Assembly (NCBI RefSeq): GCF_012726295.1
Contig: NZ_JABAOB010000002.1
Coordinates: forward strand, 806,001 to 870,000
Reading direction: 5' to 3'
Origin: Chitinophaga sp. Ak27
Lineage (GTDB): Bacteria; Bacteroidota; Bacteroidia; Chitinophagales; Chitinophagaceae
Length of the DNA stretch: 64,000 nucleotides
Shown here: positions 18,455 through 29,100 of the stretch, piece after piece
How the letters are laid out: every line of letters starts with the position of its first letter
How positions within the stretch are numbered: the stretch's first letter is position 1
The notes under the pieces: model-generated
What the model saw: only the letters and a program-made list of their open reading frames with translations
Database searches by the model: none
Told to the model about the DNA's origin: nothing
Made by a program: the position numbers and the translations under genes

Positions 18455-19007
18455 AAACCGGTTGATTTTCTGGTGAATAAACAGACGGTAATGTATATAG
18501 GATAAACAACCAGGGAGCGGATATGTTCAATATACCAGTTTACGGGTTTGTTAATTTTATTGATGAAGATGAAGCCCCGCCGGGGTGGCGGGGGTGTGCA
18601 TAAATTTATTTTATAAATAGTTTTGGTTCTTTAAAATAAATTCTAGATTTGCAATTGTTCGTTACCTCGCAATTCTTCTAATTTCGATTTGTAGAGTTCT
18701 CGCACGCATGTTTGTTAAGCATATTTAGTGTTATGTCGTTTTAAATCCTATATCATGAAATATTTTGTTGTAAGCTATTACTGTGGCAAACCGTTAACTT
18801 TTCCAGATCAGTGTTTAATAACATCCGGGTCTTTCATAAGTCCGGAGTAAGATATTGGTAAATGCCCAAAATGTGCTGTCTATGCATATTCCTCTCTGTT
18901 TTTATTGGTAACTGATGTTTCGATAGTCATGGCATCTTATTAACCGTTGGCAGAGGTAACCATTTGTGTTTATTTCTCAGCATTTGTATTCCCCAATTTA
19001 TAACTGT
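18455..19007. other. Long intergenic region upstream of the RHS operon
   Basis: About 550 bases without a sure gene. It holds the promoter at 18621-18651 and then a leader of about 350 bases. One tiny open frame inside it (18755-18850, 31 residues, starting MKYFVVSYYCGKP) has no recognisable relatives and may be chance. The leader length suggests post-transcriptional control, but no known riboswitch was recognised. Confidence 0.5.
18621..18651 (+). promoter_or_regulatory. Promoter of the RHS operon
   Basis: TTTG at 18622-18625 and TAGATTTG at 18644-18651, 18 bases apart, fit the Bacteroidota TTTG/TAnnTTTG consensus. A second overlapping TAGTTTTG lies at 18618-18625. Confidence 0.5.
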
Positions 19008-21551
19008 ATGGCAAAAGCTATAGGGGCGTTGTTTGCGTGGATGTTGATTTCCGCGTCCGTACATGCTCAAATCACTAATAAAATATCTTCTGTAAACAAG
19101 GCGACCGGTGGTGCAGTCAGAATCACTTCTCCCATGGAAAATGATATGCTGCAGAAGCTGATGGCAGACTCATTGAATAAGCGGAATGCTTCCGGTATTT
19201 ATTCCTCTGCGACAAAGCAACTCAGTTCCGCGGTGCCGGGTGTTGGTGCTGCTCAATACCTGCAAATGCCGGTAAGGCAGCAGTTTTCCGCCTATATCAG
19301 TAATTCCTTTGGAAAACAGCAACTGGCACAGTTGCAACAGGGAATGGACCTGGCGAAAGATTCTAATCGTATTAAACAATATATCAATGGAAAGTTGAGG
19401 GGTTTTTACGCGTTAAGAAATGATGCAGGTATTGATCAGTTACTCGCCAAAGGCGCTTATAAGAATGATCTGAAGGGACTTACCCTGGGAGGATTTATTG
19501 ATAACAATCCCGGAAACTCAGGTGTCGCGGGCATCAATGCCCGGCTGGATGACCAGGTGATGATAAAGAATATACCCATTAATATAGGGTATTCCAATAT
19601 TTCGGGGCGCGGTGTTTGGGACAATGACATGATTAACCAGTCGCTGTTTAAGTTTTCTTTTGATAAAGAGGCTTACGTGAAGCGCTTGAACGGTATTGTA
19701 GAGGAAAAATACAACCTTAAAAAATACTTCCTGGATGATATAGATATTGCCGGCGCGGTGAAGTCATTTGTAAATGACCGTTTGGCATCCATACAGCAAA
19801 CTATTCCAGATGTAGGCGCACCACAGGCCGCCGCATTTAAGGCGTTGTTAAGCAGTGATCATATTATCCAGCTGGATTCCCTGCAGATAAAAAATGAGTT
19901 GTTGCATAACCCTGCGCTTTCACTTACGGAAGCAGATCTCGATCCTCAGGTAGCTAAGCTGCAGGATAGTTTAATGCGGCATGTGGGAGGAAAAGATAGT
20001 CTGTTAACCGGGCAATTGGAACATTTACGTACTGCCAGCGCAGCCAGAAGTTACTTGGAGAAAGTATACCAATTGAAAAAAGATGTGGGAGAAGGACTAC
20101 AGGCCAAGGCTGTTATTGCGGATCAGCGCACTACGGGGAAACGTATCAGCAGTGAAATGGAGCAGGAGGCCAGCAAGGTGCGGAACATAAAGGATTTGTT
20201 GCCACTGGGTATGCTGCAGAAGTTACTGCTGAGCGCCAAACAGGTAGACATCGGAAACATTGCAGCCAGCGGAAGCAAGGGAGGTGTCCAGGATTTATTT
20301 ATGTCAGGTATACAAACTTCCTTCCTGGATAAGGATAAATTTTTAATGCTGGGCGCCGGTAAGCGGATGGATGGCGGGATGGTAAAGGATCAGCCATTCA
20401 ATGCTTCGCTGGATCCGGGTGCTTACAGTATGCAGTTTTTGCAAACAGGTAAAGGAGATATCAGTGCGCCTCACAGCCATGTAGGCGTAGTAAATGCCAA
20501 TACCAAAAGTGATAACCGCCGGCAATATTCCACAATGAACCTGCCCCGGAATACATTTGTAGGAGCATTTTCTGAAGATGTAAGTGTAGGTAAATACGGA
20601 CGTATTGCAGCACAGCTGTCCAAATCCAACAATAGTTTCAGAAATTCCGCCACAGGGAATGATCCTATGGTAGCTTCGAAAGCCGCCGTACTGGGGATGT
20701 TCAACGACTTTTGGGAAACTTTGTCTGTGGGGCTCGATTATAACGGCAAAGTGGATGAATGGAAACTGACCCAACGTGCGTACGTCAGCTATTCTGGCCT
20801 GGGATATAATAACCCTGCTTCTCCGGGGGCAGGAAGAGGTACCATTCGATATGGTTTGCGGTTGAAGCGCAGCTGGTATAAAAATAAGATTTCGGTAGGC
20901 GTGCGGTCGGATTTCCAGGATATTAGCGCCTCGGCGTTAACCAATAGTAAATGGAGAAACCGGCAATTTGCCATTGACGGTCGTTGGAAATTGAACCGTA
21001 AGTTGTCGTTCGACGCCCACTTTAACCAGTCGGCTATGAAGAGCACCGGCGGAGATAAGCCGAGCCAATTGCAATACCTCACCCGCCAGTTATCTGTTGG
21101 ATCGCAGGTGAATGGGGCTTTATGGTCGTTGCCTTTCAACAGCAATGTAATATTGGGGTATCAGCAGGTAGATGTTTTACCCCAGCACAGTACGATGTTA
21201 AACCTGAACCTGAATCACAACTTCATAATAGATACCCATGTACTTTCCCTTAATCTCTTTTACAATAAGGATATTAAAGGCGAGGCGGTATATGCCAACC
21301 TGCTCACGCTGGAATCCGGGTGGACCTACCTGCTGTTGCGCAAGTTGAATTGTTCCAGCGGATTTACTTACCTGGATAACAAGGCCGTGGTGCAGCAAGT
21401 CGGGATCAGGCAAACAGTTGGCACCAACATCCTGCCGAAACTGAACATGAGTATGTTTATTGATTGCCGGAAAAATTTGTTAAACACCCCACAAAACTAT
21501 CTGTTTGGCAATTTCAGAAGCGAGGTGGCTTTCTCTTACCTATTGAATTGA
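19008..21551 (+). CDS. Predicted outer-membrane beta-barrel protein heading the RHS operon
   Basis: An 847-residue exported protein, family not recognised. The ATG at 19008 is preferred over the GTG at 18966 because it begins a clean signal peptide (MAKAIGALFAWMLISASVHAQ). The N-terminal half is mostly helical and charged (repeated MLQKLMADSLNKR, QLAQLQQGMDLAKDSNR type segments); from about residue 520 it turns into alternating aromatic strands typical of an outer-membrane barrel (WETLSVGLDYNGKVDEWKL, FAIDGRWKLNRKLSFDAHFNQS, FRSEVAFSYLLN at the end). It is followed after 5 bases by the next gene. Its place suggests it exports or anchors the RHS proteins; this is inference. Confidence 0.65.
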   Translation: MAKAIGALFAWMLISASVHAQITNKISSVNKATGGAVRITSPMENDMLQKLMADSLNKRNASGIYSSATKQLSSAVPGVGAAQYLQMPVRQQFSAYISNSFGKQQLAQLQQGMDLAKDSNRIKQYINGKLRGFYALRNDAGIDQLLAKGAYKNDLKGLTLGGFIDNNPGNSGVAGINARLDDQVMIKNIPINIGYSNISGRGVWDNDMINQSLFKFSFDKEAYVKRLNGIVEEKYNLKKYFLDDIDIAGAVKSFVNDRLASIQQTIPDVGAPQAAAFKALLSSDHIIQLDSLQIKNELLHNPALSLTEADLDPQVAKLQDSLMRHVGGKDSLLTGQLEHLRTASAARSYLEKVYQLKKDVGEGLQAKAVIADQRTTGKRISSEMEQEASKVRNIKDLLPLGMLQKLLLSAKQVDIGNIAASGSKGGVQDLFMSGIQTSFLDKDKFLMLGAGKRMDGGMVKDQPFNASLDPGAYSMQFLQTGKGDISAPHSHVGVVNANTKSDNRRQYSTMNLPRNTFVGAFSEDVSVGKYGRIAAQLSKSNNSFRNSATGNDPMVASKAAVLGMFNDFWETLSVGLDYNGKVDEWKLTQRAYVSYSGLGYNNPASPGAGRGTIRYGLRLKRSWYKNKISVGVRSDFQDISASALTNSKWRNRQFAIDGRWKLNRKLSFDAHFNQSAMKSTGGDKPSQLQYLTRQLSVGSQVNGALWSLPFNSNVILGYQQVDVLPQHSTMLNLNLNHNFIIDTHVLSLNLFYNKDIKGEAVYANLLTLESGWTYLLLRKLNCSSGFTYLDNKAVVQQVGIRQTVGTNILPKLNMSMFIDCRKNLLNTPQNYLFGNFRSEVAFSYLLN

Positions 21552-21556
21552 GTTTT

Positions 21557-22663
21557 ATGTTGAAGTTATATTCTGGAGTGATATTCCTCTTCCTGCTATT
21601 TTTTACCGGAATTTCCTATGCTCAGGTATCCTTTGTTTTTATACCTGAAATGCAGGGGCGTACCCTGGATGGGCTGATGCAGGTGAAGGTGGCCAATCCT
21701 GCCGGCCAGTCGCAAATGGTGACGCTTACGGTAAGGGTATCCGCTGCGAATGCCGGCGAAGTAGTAGCTATTAAATCAGCTGCTTTCCAGCTGATGCCGG
21801 GTACAAATACTTTGCCTGCGGGCTTGTTTTCCAGGGCGGCGATACGTTTCAGCAACAACAAAATTGCTACAGTGTGCCGGCAGTCTGGGTATTTTACGGA
21901 AGGTGACTATGAGTACTGTTTTGAACTCAATCCGGCTGATGCCTCCCACCAGGGTGAAACGATCGGGGAGCAATGCTTTGACTATTACCTGCAGCCATTT
22001 ACGCCACTTATCCTGATCAATCCCGCGGAAGACGATAAGATCTGTAATAAACGGCCGCCTTTTTTCTGGCAGCCCTTGTTGCCGTCTATTCCAGGCGTAC
22101 AGTACCGGATGATACTAACTGAAGTAAAGCAGGGGCAGGCAAAGGTAGAAGCATTGAATTACAACCTGCCGGTGATTAACCAATTCAATATTGCCATGCC
22201 TATGTTGTACTACCCACCCCTGGCAAAAGACCTGGTGGAAGGTAAGAGGTATGCCTGGCAGGTAACTGCCTACAAGAATGATATGATGCTGGTGAATTCT
22301 GAAGTATGGGAGTTTACCGTGGAATGTGAAGACAACAATGTGAAAATTGTACCGGAAAGTTACCGGGATATTGATGATCTGACCCAAGGTAACTTCTACC
22401 TGGCCAAAGGAAGTATACGATTTGCCGTACAAAATACCTATGCCGACACAAAGCTCGACTATTCTATTCGTTGTATCTCCAACCCGGAGCAGCAGGTTAA
22501 AAAATTACCAACGGTAAAGTTGAAATGGGGTAGCAATAACATACTTATACCGCTGCATGACAACAAATCATTTGTAGATGGATACTACTACCTGCTCGAA
22601 ATAAAATTGCCTAATGGCGTTGAAAAACGCTTACGGTTCCTCTTTAAAAGTGAAACAGAATAG
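21557..22663 (+). CDS. Secreted protein with fibronectin-like modules in the RHS operon
   Basis: A 368-residue exported protein. The ATG at 21557 starts the signal peptide (MLKLYSGVIFLFLLFFTGISYAQ); a longer frame from 21464 overlaps the upstream gene and is unlikely. The first 130 residues form a beta-rich module (FVFIPEMQGRTLDGLMQVKV, PGTNTLPAGLF, YFTEGDYEYCFEL). The middle has the phrase RPPFFWQPLLPSIPGVQYRM and then LAKDLVEGKRYAWQVTAY, a fibronectin-like pattern common in Bacteroidota surface proteins. Tight spacing (5 bases before, 3 bases after) shows it is cotranscribed with its neighbours. Function is unknown; it may be a scaffold for the large secreted proteins. Confidence 0.65.
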   Translation: MLKLYSGVIFLFLLFFTGISYAQVSFVFIPEMQGRTLDGLMQVKVANPAGQSQMVTLTVRVSAANAGEVVAIKSAAFQLMPGTNTLPAGLFSRAAIRFSNNKIATVCRQSGYFTEGDYEYCFELNPADASHQGETIGEQCFDYYLQPFTPLILINPAEDDKICNKRPPFFWQPLLPSIPGVQYRMILTEVKQGQAKVEALNYNLPVINQFNIAMPMLYYPPLAKDLVEGKRYAWQVTAYKNDMMLVNSEVWEFTVECEDNNVKIVPESYRDIDDLTQGNFYLAKGSIRFAVQNTYADTKLDYSIRCISNPEQQVKKLPTVKLKWGSNNILIPLHDNKSFVDGYYYLLEIKLPNGVEKRLRFLFKSETE

Positions 22664-22666
22664 GAG

Positions 22667-23191
22667 ATGAAGCCACTATTATTATCAGGAATGATTTGCG
22701 GTATACTAGTTTCCTGCAATCACCAGGACAAAGTAGCAAAGACACTCTACAACAAACAGAATAGATCATTGATACAGGAACAGCGTGCCGGTGATGTAAC
22801 GATGCAGACCACCTATTTACCCATTCAATGGGAGCGGGCATTGGGACGAAATAACCCGGATGCGGCCGGTGAAATAAGTTTCAGGTTAAACATCCACCTA
22901 CCTAAAACGGCGGATTACAAGCAAAGAACAGGTGTTTCCATCATTAATGTAGACACATTGTTTGGGCTGATTACCGGAAAAGATACCCTGTTGCCTTTAA
23001 TGGCGCAGCAGATCTCCAACGGTAACCCTGCGGCGCCGGAGTACCTGGTCACTTTTAAAAGAGCATTGCCTGAAAGCGGAGCGGTAATGCGACTGGTTTT
23101 TAAAGACTGGATTTATACCAGCCACCGGATGGAGTTCCCTTTTGATGTAACCCGTATTGAAAATATTGACTCTATAAGTAACAGGCTATGA
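22667..23191 (+). CDS. Small predicted lipoprotein of the RHS operon
   Basis: A 174-residue protein with a lipoprotein signal (MKPLLLSGMICGILVSC, Cys17). No family was recognised. The middle is beta-rich with several PxxxxxW and RLxFKDW phrases. Its last codon overlaps the start of the next gene (ATGA at 23188-23191), so the two are translationally coupled, which suggests a fixed ratio to the 2181-residue protein. It may act as a chaperone or anchor in the envelope. Confidence 0.7.
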   Translation: MKPLLLSGMICGILVSCNHQDKVAKTLYNKQNRSLIQEQRAGDVTMQTTYLPIQWERALGRNNPDAAGEISFRLNIHLPKTADYKQRTGVSIINVDTLFGLITGKDTLLPLMAQQISNGNPAAPEYLVTFKRALPESGAVMRLVFKDWIYTSHRMEFPFDVTRIENIDSISNRL

Positions 23192-26100
23192 TATTTGGTA
23201 ATATTATATTCAGAAAGTCCATTGCAATTTTTTTCCTGAGTTTGCTGACGACACAGCTGTTATTGCCAACAGCAGCAAGTGCGTTGACGTCGGGCCCCGT
23301 TCAACCGGAAACAAAACAGTTTGCCACCGCTGGTACCAGCGACATGGTGGATCTTTTTACGGGAGGATTTAAGTACAATATTCCTGTTATGGACATAGAT
23401 GGGTATCCCATCAATTTGAATTACAGTTCCGGTGTAGGCATGGATGATGAGGCCAGCTGGGTGGGTCTTGGCTGGAACCTGAATGTGGGCGCTATTAATC
23501 GCGGATTAAGAGGATTACCCGACGACCTGCTGGGTGATGAGGTGACCACAGAACATTACGTGGCGCCCAAAGTAACAGTGGGAGGCAAAGGTACTGTGAA
23601 AGGTGAGTTTAGTGGCTGGGCCATTGGCAAATTAACAGGCTCCCTTTCGCTGGGAGTATTTAGCGATAGTTATACAGGGATGGGAGCTGAAGTAGGGGCT
23701 AACGCCGGCCTCTCCCTTACAGAAGCCAGTAGTGGAACGTTAACCCTTGGATTGGGTGTTAATTCAAATACCAGCGATGGAGTGAATCTTAGCCCCAGCC
23801 TTAACCTATCGCTTTTTAATGCCAAGTCGGAAGACATGGTTAACAAGAGTATTGGGTTATCTCTTGGCCTGGGTTATAATACCCGCCAGGGTTTAAAGAA
23901 CCTGACGCTCACGCAATCCTTTGGCTTTACCACCACTGATGTTGCAGATCCTACTAAGTCTGGCTCTACCAGTTTCGACGTGGGAGGAATCGGATTCAGT
24001 TTTAATACCCCTGCGTTTTATCCGCAGATCGGTATTCCGTTTAAAACGACAAACCGTACCTATAGCGTAGACCTGGGAGGCGTAAATTTCCTGATTTTTA
24101 CTGGTGGTGGATTAAGCGGGTATAAATATAAAAGAGAGATACTGAGTCGGACGAACAAGAACCCGGCCTTTGGATTTTTATATGCCAATAAAGGCACGAA
24201 TGTTCCCAAAGCGATGATGGACTTTATGCGGGAAAAAGATAATCCGGTTGTGCGCAATATGCCAAATATTGCCATGCCTATTGCAACACCAGATGTATTT
24301 TCCTATTCCAGTCAGCTGGGGGGAGGACAGTTCAGGTTGTATCGTGGCGGTAATGGGGTAGTGTTTGATCCGGCAGTGAATGATGTAACAAATACCGGTA
24401 CAGCAGGACTGGATCTGGGATTTGGCACTTACTTTCATGGTGGGGTTACTTTTTTTAAGCAGGAAGTAAGTAACAAAACCAATAAATGGAAAGGCGACAA
24501 TACTTTCCTGGCAAATGGAGACTATAAGAGTGCGAATACCATCGGAGAGGAGCCAGCTTATTTTAAGCAAATGGATGAAAAAAACGTAGGTAATCCGGTT
24601 TATGAGGCATCCATAGGCGGCGAAGGTGTTGTACACGTAAGTCTCAATGCCCTTCAGGCACGGAGTGAGCTGAAGAGCAAGAATAATGAGATCACATCGG
24701 TTGCTGCTCCGCTGGCGAAACAGGGAAGGCAGGTACGCCGCACGGCTATATCCTACCTCACGGGGAGTGAAGGCGCCAAAGCAGCATTGACCAGGTCGGT
24801 AGAAAGCTATCCTGACAATAAAGTGAGCAGCTTCACTCCAGCGGTCCCTACACCTGATAAGATAACAAAAATCAGCAGGGCAACAGGCACACGTGCTAAT
24901 CATTTATCGGAAATTACTGTTACCGGGGATGATGGCAAGCGCATGGTATATGGAGTGCCTGTTTACAATAATTTCCAGGAAGAATATTCTTTTGCTGTGG
25001 ATCCGGCCAAAAAGGCTGTCACTGCAGATATCAACCGTAATCTCATTGGATTTAATCTCGAAAGTGATGGTAGCTTTAAACATAATTACCCTAATGCCGT
25101 AGATAAGTATTTCCACCGCGAGAAGCAACCTGCTTATGCCACTTCCTTTTTATTGTCGGCGGTGTTGTCGCCCGACTATGTGGATCTGACAGACAATGGG
25201 ATTACTGATGATGACCTGGGAACTGCTGTAAAATTCAATTATACGAGGACTACCAGTTCTTATAAATGGCGTACGCCCAGCGAAGCAAATAAAGCGCTGT
25301 ATAATAGGGGACTGAATGCCGATCCCGACGATGATAAATGCAGCATTGTATATGGTGAGAAAGAGCTGTGGTACCTGAGTTCCATAGAAACGAAAAACAA
25401 AATCATGTTTTTCATCACGGACGACCGTAAAGATGGCCTGGGAGTAACAGGACCTACCGGAGCGGTGGATAAATCTGCCGGAAATAAGCAAAGATTGTTA
25501 AAAGAGGTGCGTTTATATTCCAAAAAAGACCTTTCTACGCCTATTAAAACAGCGGTATTTGACTATGACTACCTGCTATGCAATGGGGTACCTAATTATG
25601 ATTCAACAGTGCCGCGAGGTAAGCTCACACTGACAGCATTGTCATTTAAGTATGGCTCTTCCACTAAAGGGACGCATTATCCTTATACCTTCAGATACAG
25701 TGGTGGAAACCCTGGCTATGCTTACCTGGCTACCGACAGATGGGGAAATTATAAACTGCCCAATGCGAATAACAATGCTGGGCTGGGAGCCTTGCGTAAT
25801 GATGAGTTTCCTTATACTACCCAGAAAAAATCTGATGCGGATAGTGCCGCGGCCTCCTGGAACCTGACCAATATCAATTTGCCTACGGGAGGAGATATTA
25901 ATATAAAGTATGAGTCGGGCGATTATGCATATGTGCAGGACCAGCCGGCGATGCAGATGGTCAAGTTGGTAAATGAATATGTAGATGATAACGGCGTACG
26001 TGTAAATAATTTATTTGATGCGGAAGGCTTGGTAGTTCAGCTCGACAGGAGTCTGCGAGGTAGCTCTGATGCCGAAAAGCTAACTGATTTTATTACCAAC

Positions 26101-29100
26101 TATCTCAATGGCACCAATAATTTCTACGCCAGGCTATATGTTAATGTAAGTGATAACACGACTAACCCAACAGATGCCAACTACGATTTTGTTTCCTGTT
26201 ATGGAGAGGTGGTGAAAGTAATTGACCGGGGAGGGGGGCAGGTCTGTGTCATCCTGAAGACCATGCAGAATGGAAACGTAAGCTCGAATCCTTTTATCTT
26301 TTCCGCCTGGCAGAAGATGCGAACGGAATACCCGATGTATGCTTATCCGGGTTATAAGAACCGGGTTCCTGATGATATGCCGATTACGGCAGCACTTAGC
26401 GCTATTGTGAATTCCCTTGGCAACCTGCGGGAAATCACAGAAAACTTCTACGCAAGAGCCAAGCGGAAGCATTTCTCCTGGACAGTGGATTTCAATAAGA
26501 GTTTCTGCCGTATCGCCAAGGCCGATGGGTTCAAACTGGGAGGCAGCGCCAGGGTAAAACGGGTAACCATATCGGATGCCTGGAATACGATCACCGGCAT
26601 ACCTAATACAGGCGCCACCTACGGGCAGGAATATACGTATACGACCACCTGGAACGGTAAGACAATCAGCAGTGGAGTAGCCAGTTATGAACCGCATGTT
26701 GGGGGAGATGAGAATCCGCTGCATTTACCACTACGTTATTCCGAACCGGTGAGGGGAGGACTGGATAATTACTTTTACCTGGAAAGACCATTTGGAGAAT
26801 CGCTGTATCCGGCCCCTATAGTGGGGTATAGCAAGGTGTTGGTAAAAGATATCAACCCAGCTACCGGTACGGCAGATGCCGCTCCTAAAACGGGTTGGGT
26901 ACAACATGAATTCTATACGGCGAGGGATTTCCCGGTACAGGTGGATTATGACCATAGCCCGGAGAATTATAACTATGATTCCAAAGGCTGGTTTAGTTTG
27001 CTAGGAGCAGATATTGTACACGAACAGGCATTGTCGCAGGGATATGTGATTAAGCTGAACGATATGCATGGTAAGCCTAAGGCTGAGCGTGTATTCAACC
27101 AATCCGGTGCGGAAATCGCGAGCACACTATACTATTTCAACGCGAAAAATCTCGATGCAGGCACACAATGCCTTGTTAATAAGGTGGACGTAGTGGATGA
27201 GAAGGGAAATATTACGAAAGATCAGATCATTGGCCGCGAGATTGAGATGACGACAGATATGCGGGAGCAGGAAACGGCCAATATCGGTAAAACCATTCAA
27301 CTTGGCGGGGATGTAATACCCTCGCCTGTACCAATACCGCCTATTTGGCCTGTTCCGCACTGGCCTATGAGTCATAATAATGAATATAGGTTATTCCGGT
27401 CAGCGGCGGTGTTAAAAACTGTGCAATATTCCGGCGTGTTGGACAGAGTGGTGAAAACTATTAATGGATCTACTGTTACCACTAAAAACCTGTTGTTCGA
27501 CGCGGTGACCGGCGATGCGGTGGTGACCACTACCAATAATGAGTTTGACGACCCGGTTTACCAGGTAAATATTCCTGCGTATTGGATATATGCTGGAATG
27601 GGTGGTGCATATCGTAACAACAATTTGATGCTGACGGTTTCCACTGGTACGTATAATGCCATTAATTCAACCATGAGCAGTATCCTGTTGCCTGGTGATG
27701 AACTAGTTGATCTGGCTTCAGCGAATAATCACTATTGGGTGGTTCAGACAAAAGCAAAAGGTGAGAGCGCTCCATCGCTTAAGCTGATTAATAAAGGAGG
27801 CGCTATTGCAAAGCTTGGGAGTGTTCAGATGAAGCTATGCCGTTCAGGTTATCGCAACCTGCTGACCGCTCCGGGAGCATCTTTTGTAAGCTTGAGGAAT
27901 CCAGTGGAAAATGGTGTATTCCGTTTCAAAACCGATGAGGAGCTGGCGTCTATGAATGTATTGGAGGCTAAAGCGACCTTGTATGATCAAACATGGGGCG
28001 CCAGGCTTCCTTGCATGAGTATCCCTCCGGGATATGATTATGAACGGCCAGACCGGGATGCTTACATCCGTAAAGCCAATCCTTTAACGGATAAGCTTTT
28101 CCCTGCTAAAGCACCCAATGACCCATCTGAGCATGGAAATGATGGCGCTGTTTTCTTTAACACAAGTGGACAGTTGATTATACACAGGACGGATCCTTTT
28201 TGGTATGGCCGGTTAAGGAACATAGGCGCCTGGCCGCAGTATGCAGATAATAACTACAATTATTATATTTACGAAACTACTATTACTTTACCTCCCGCAG
28301 AAGGCTATTCTATTGGATACAGCGCAGATGATGAAATTGAGGTTTTCCTGGATGACGTAGGGGTTGGTAGTTTATTGGGAAATACCCCTAGCAATCACGA
28401 ACAATGGCAGGTAGTGTCCTTGAATGCCCAGCCAGGGAAACATAAATTAAGAGTAAAGACCCGCAATCTTACCCAGCCTAACAGGGCATTTGCTATGGAA
28501 ATCTATAATCTCACAATAGATCATATAGCTCAAATGTCCTCTGCTGCATCCAATATTGTATATTCTACCACCGATTGGTTTACTTATCCTGCTAATGTAG
28601 TGGAAAGTGTTAACGGATGGGATACCGTGAGATTTGAGCGGTATTCAACGCCAATAGATTACCGCATTAACCCGTACCAACTAGGCTTCTTGGGCAACTG
28701 GCATCCGCAGGAAGGAAAGGCCTTCCTTGTAAACAGAACTGGTCAGCAACTATCGGCGCCGGCTATACGTAAAAATGGGGCTTACCAGAATTTTACACCT
28801 TATTGGTATTTCTCTGCCGTCGCCGGCGGTTGGGTGCCCACCAGCAACAATAGTTCCAGATGGGTCAGCACTGGTACAACCAGCCTGTTTGATGCACAGG
28901 GAAATGGACTTGAATCGAAAGATGCGTTGGGCATTTATAAGAGCGCGCTCTATTCTTTCAATAATGCTATGCCTGCTGCTGTAGCCGGAAATGCTATGCA
29001 ACGTGAACTGTTTTACGATAGTTTCGAGGATTATGACTATCGCAGCAGCGATGCGATGTCCACAACTTGTCCAAGAGATAGCAGTAATATCTTTAACAGG

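Noticed and set aside
18755..18850. 31-residue open frame in the RHS operon leader
   Set aside because: No similarity, signal or coding bias can be argued; mentioned only as part of the intergenic description.
21464..21556. Earlier start for the fibronectin-like protein
   Set aside because: It would overlap the upstream gene by 88 bases and put 31 non-conserved residues ahead of a clean signal peptide.
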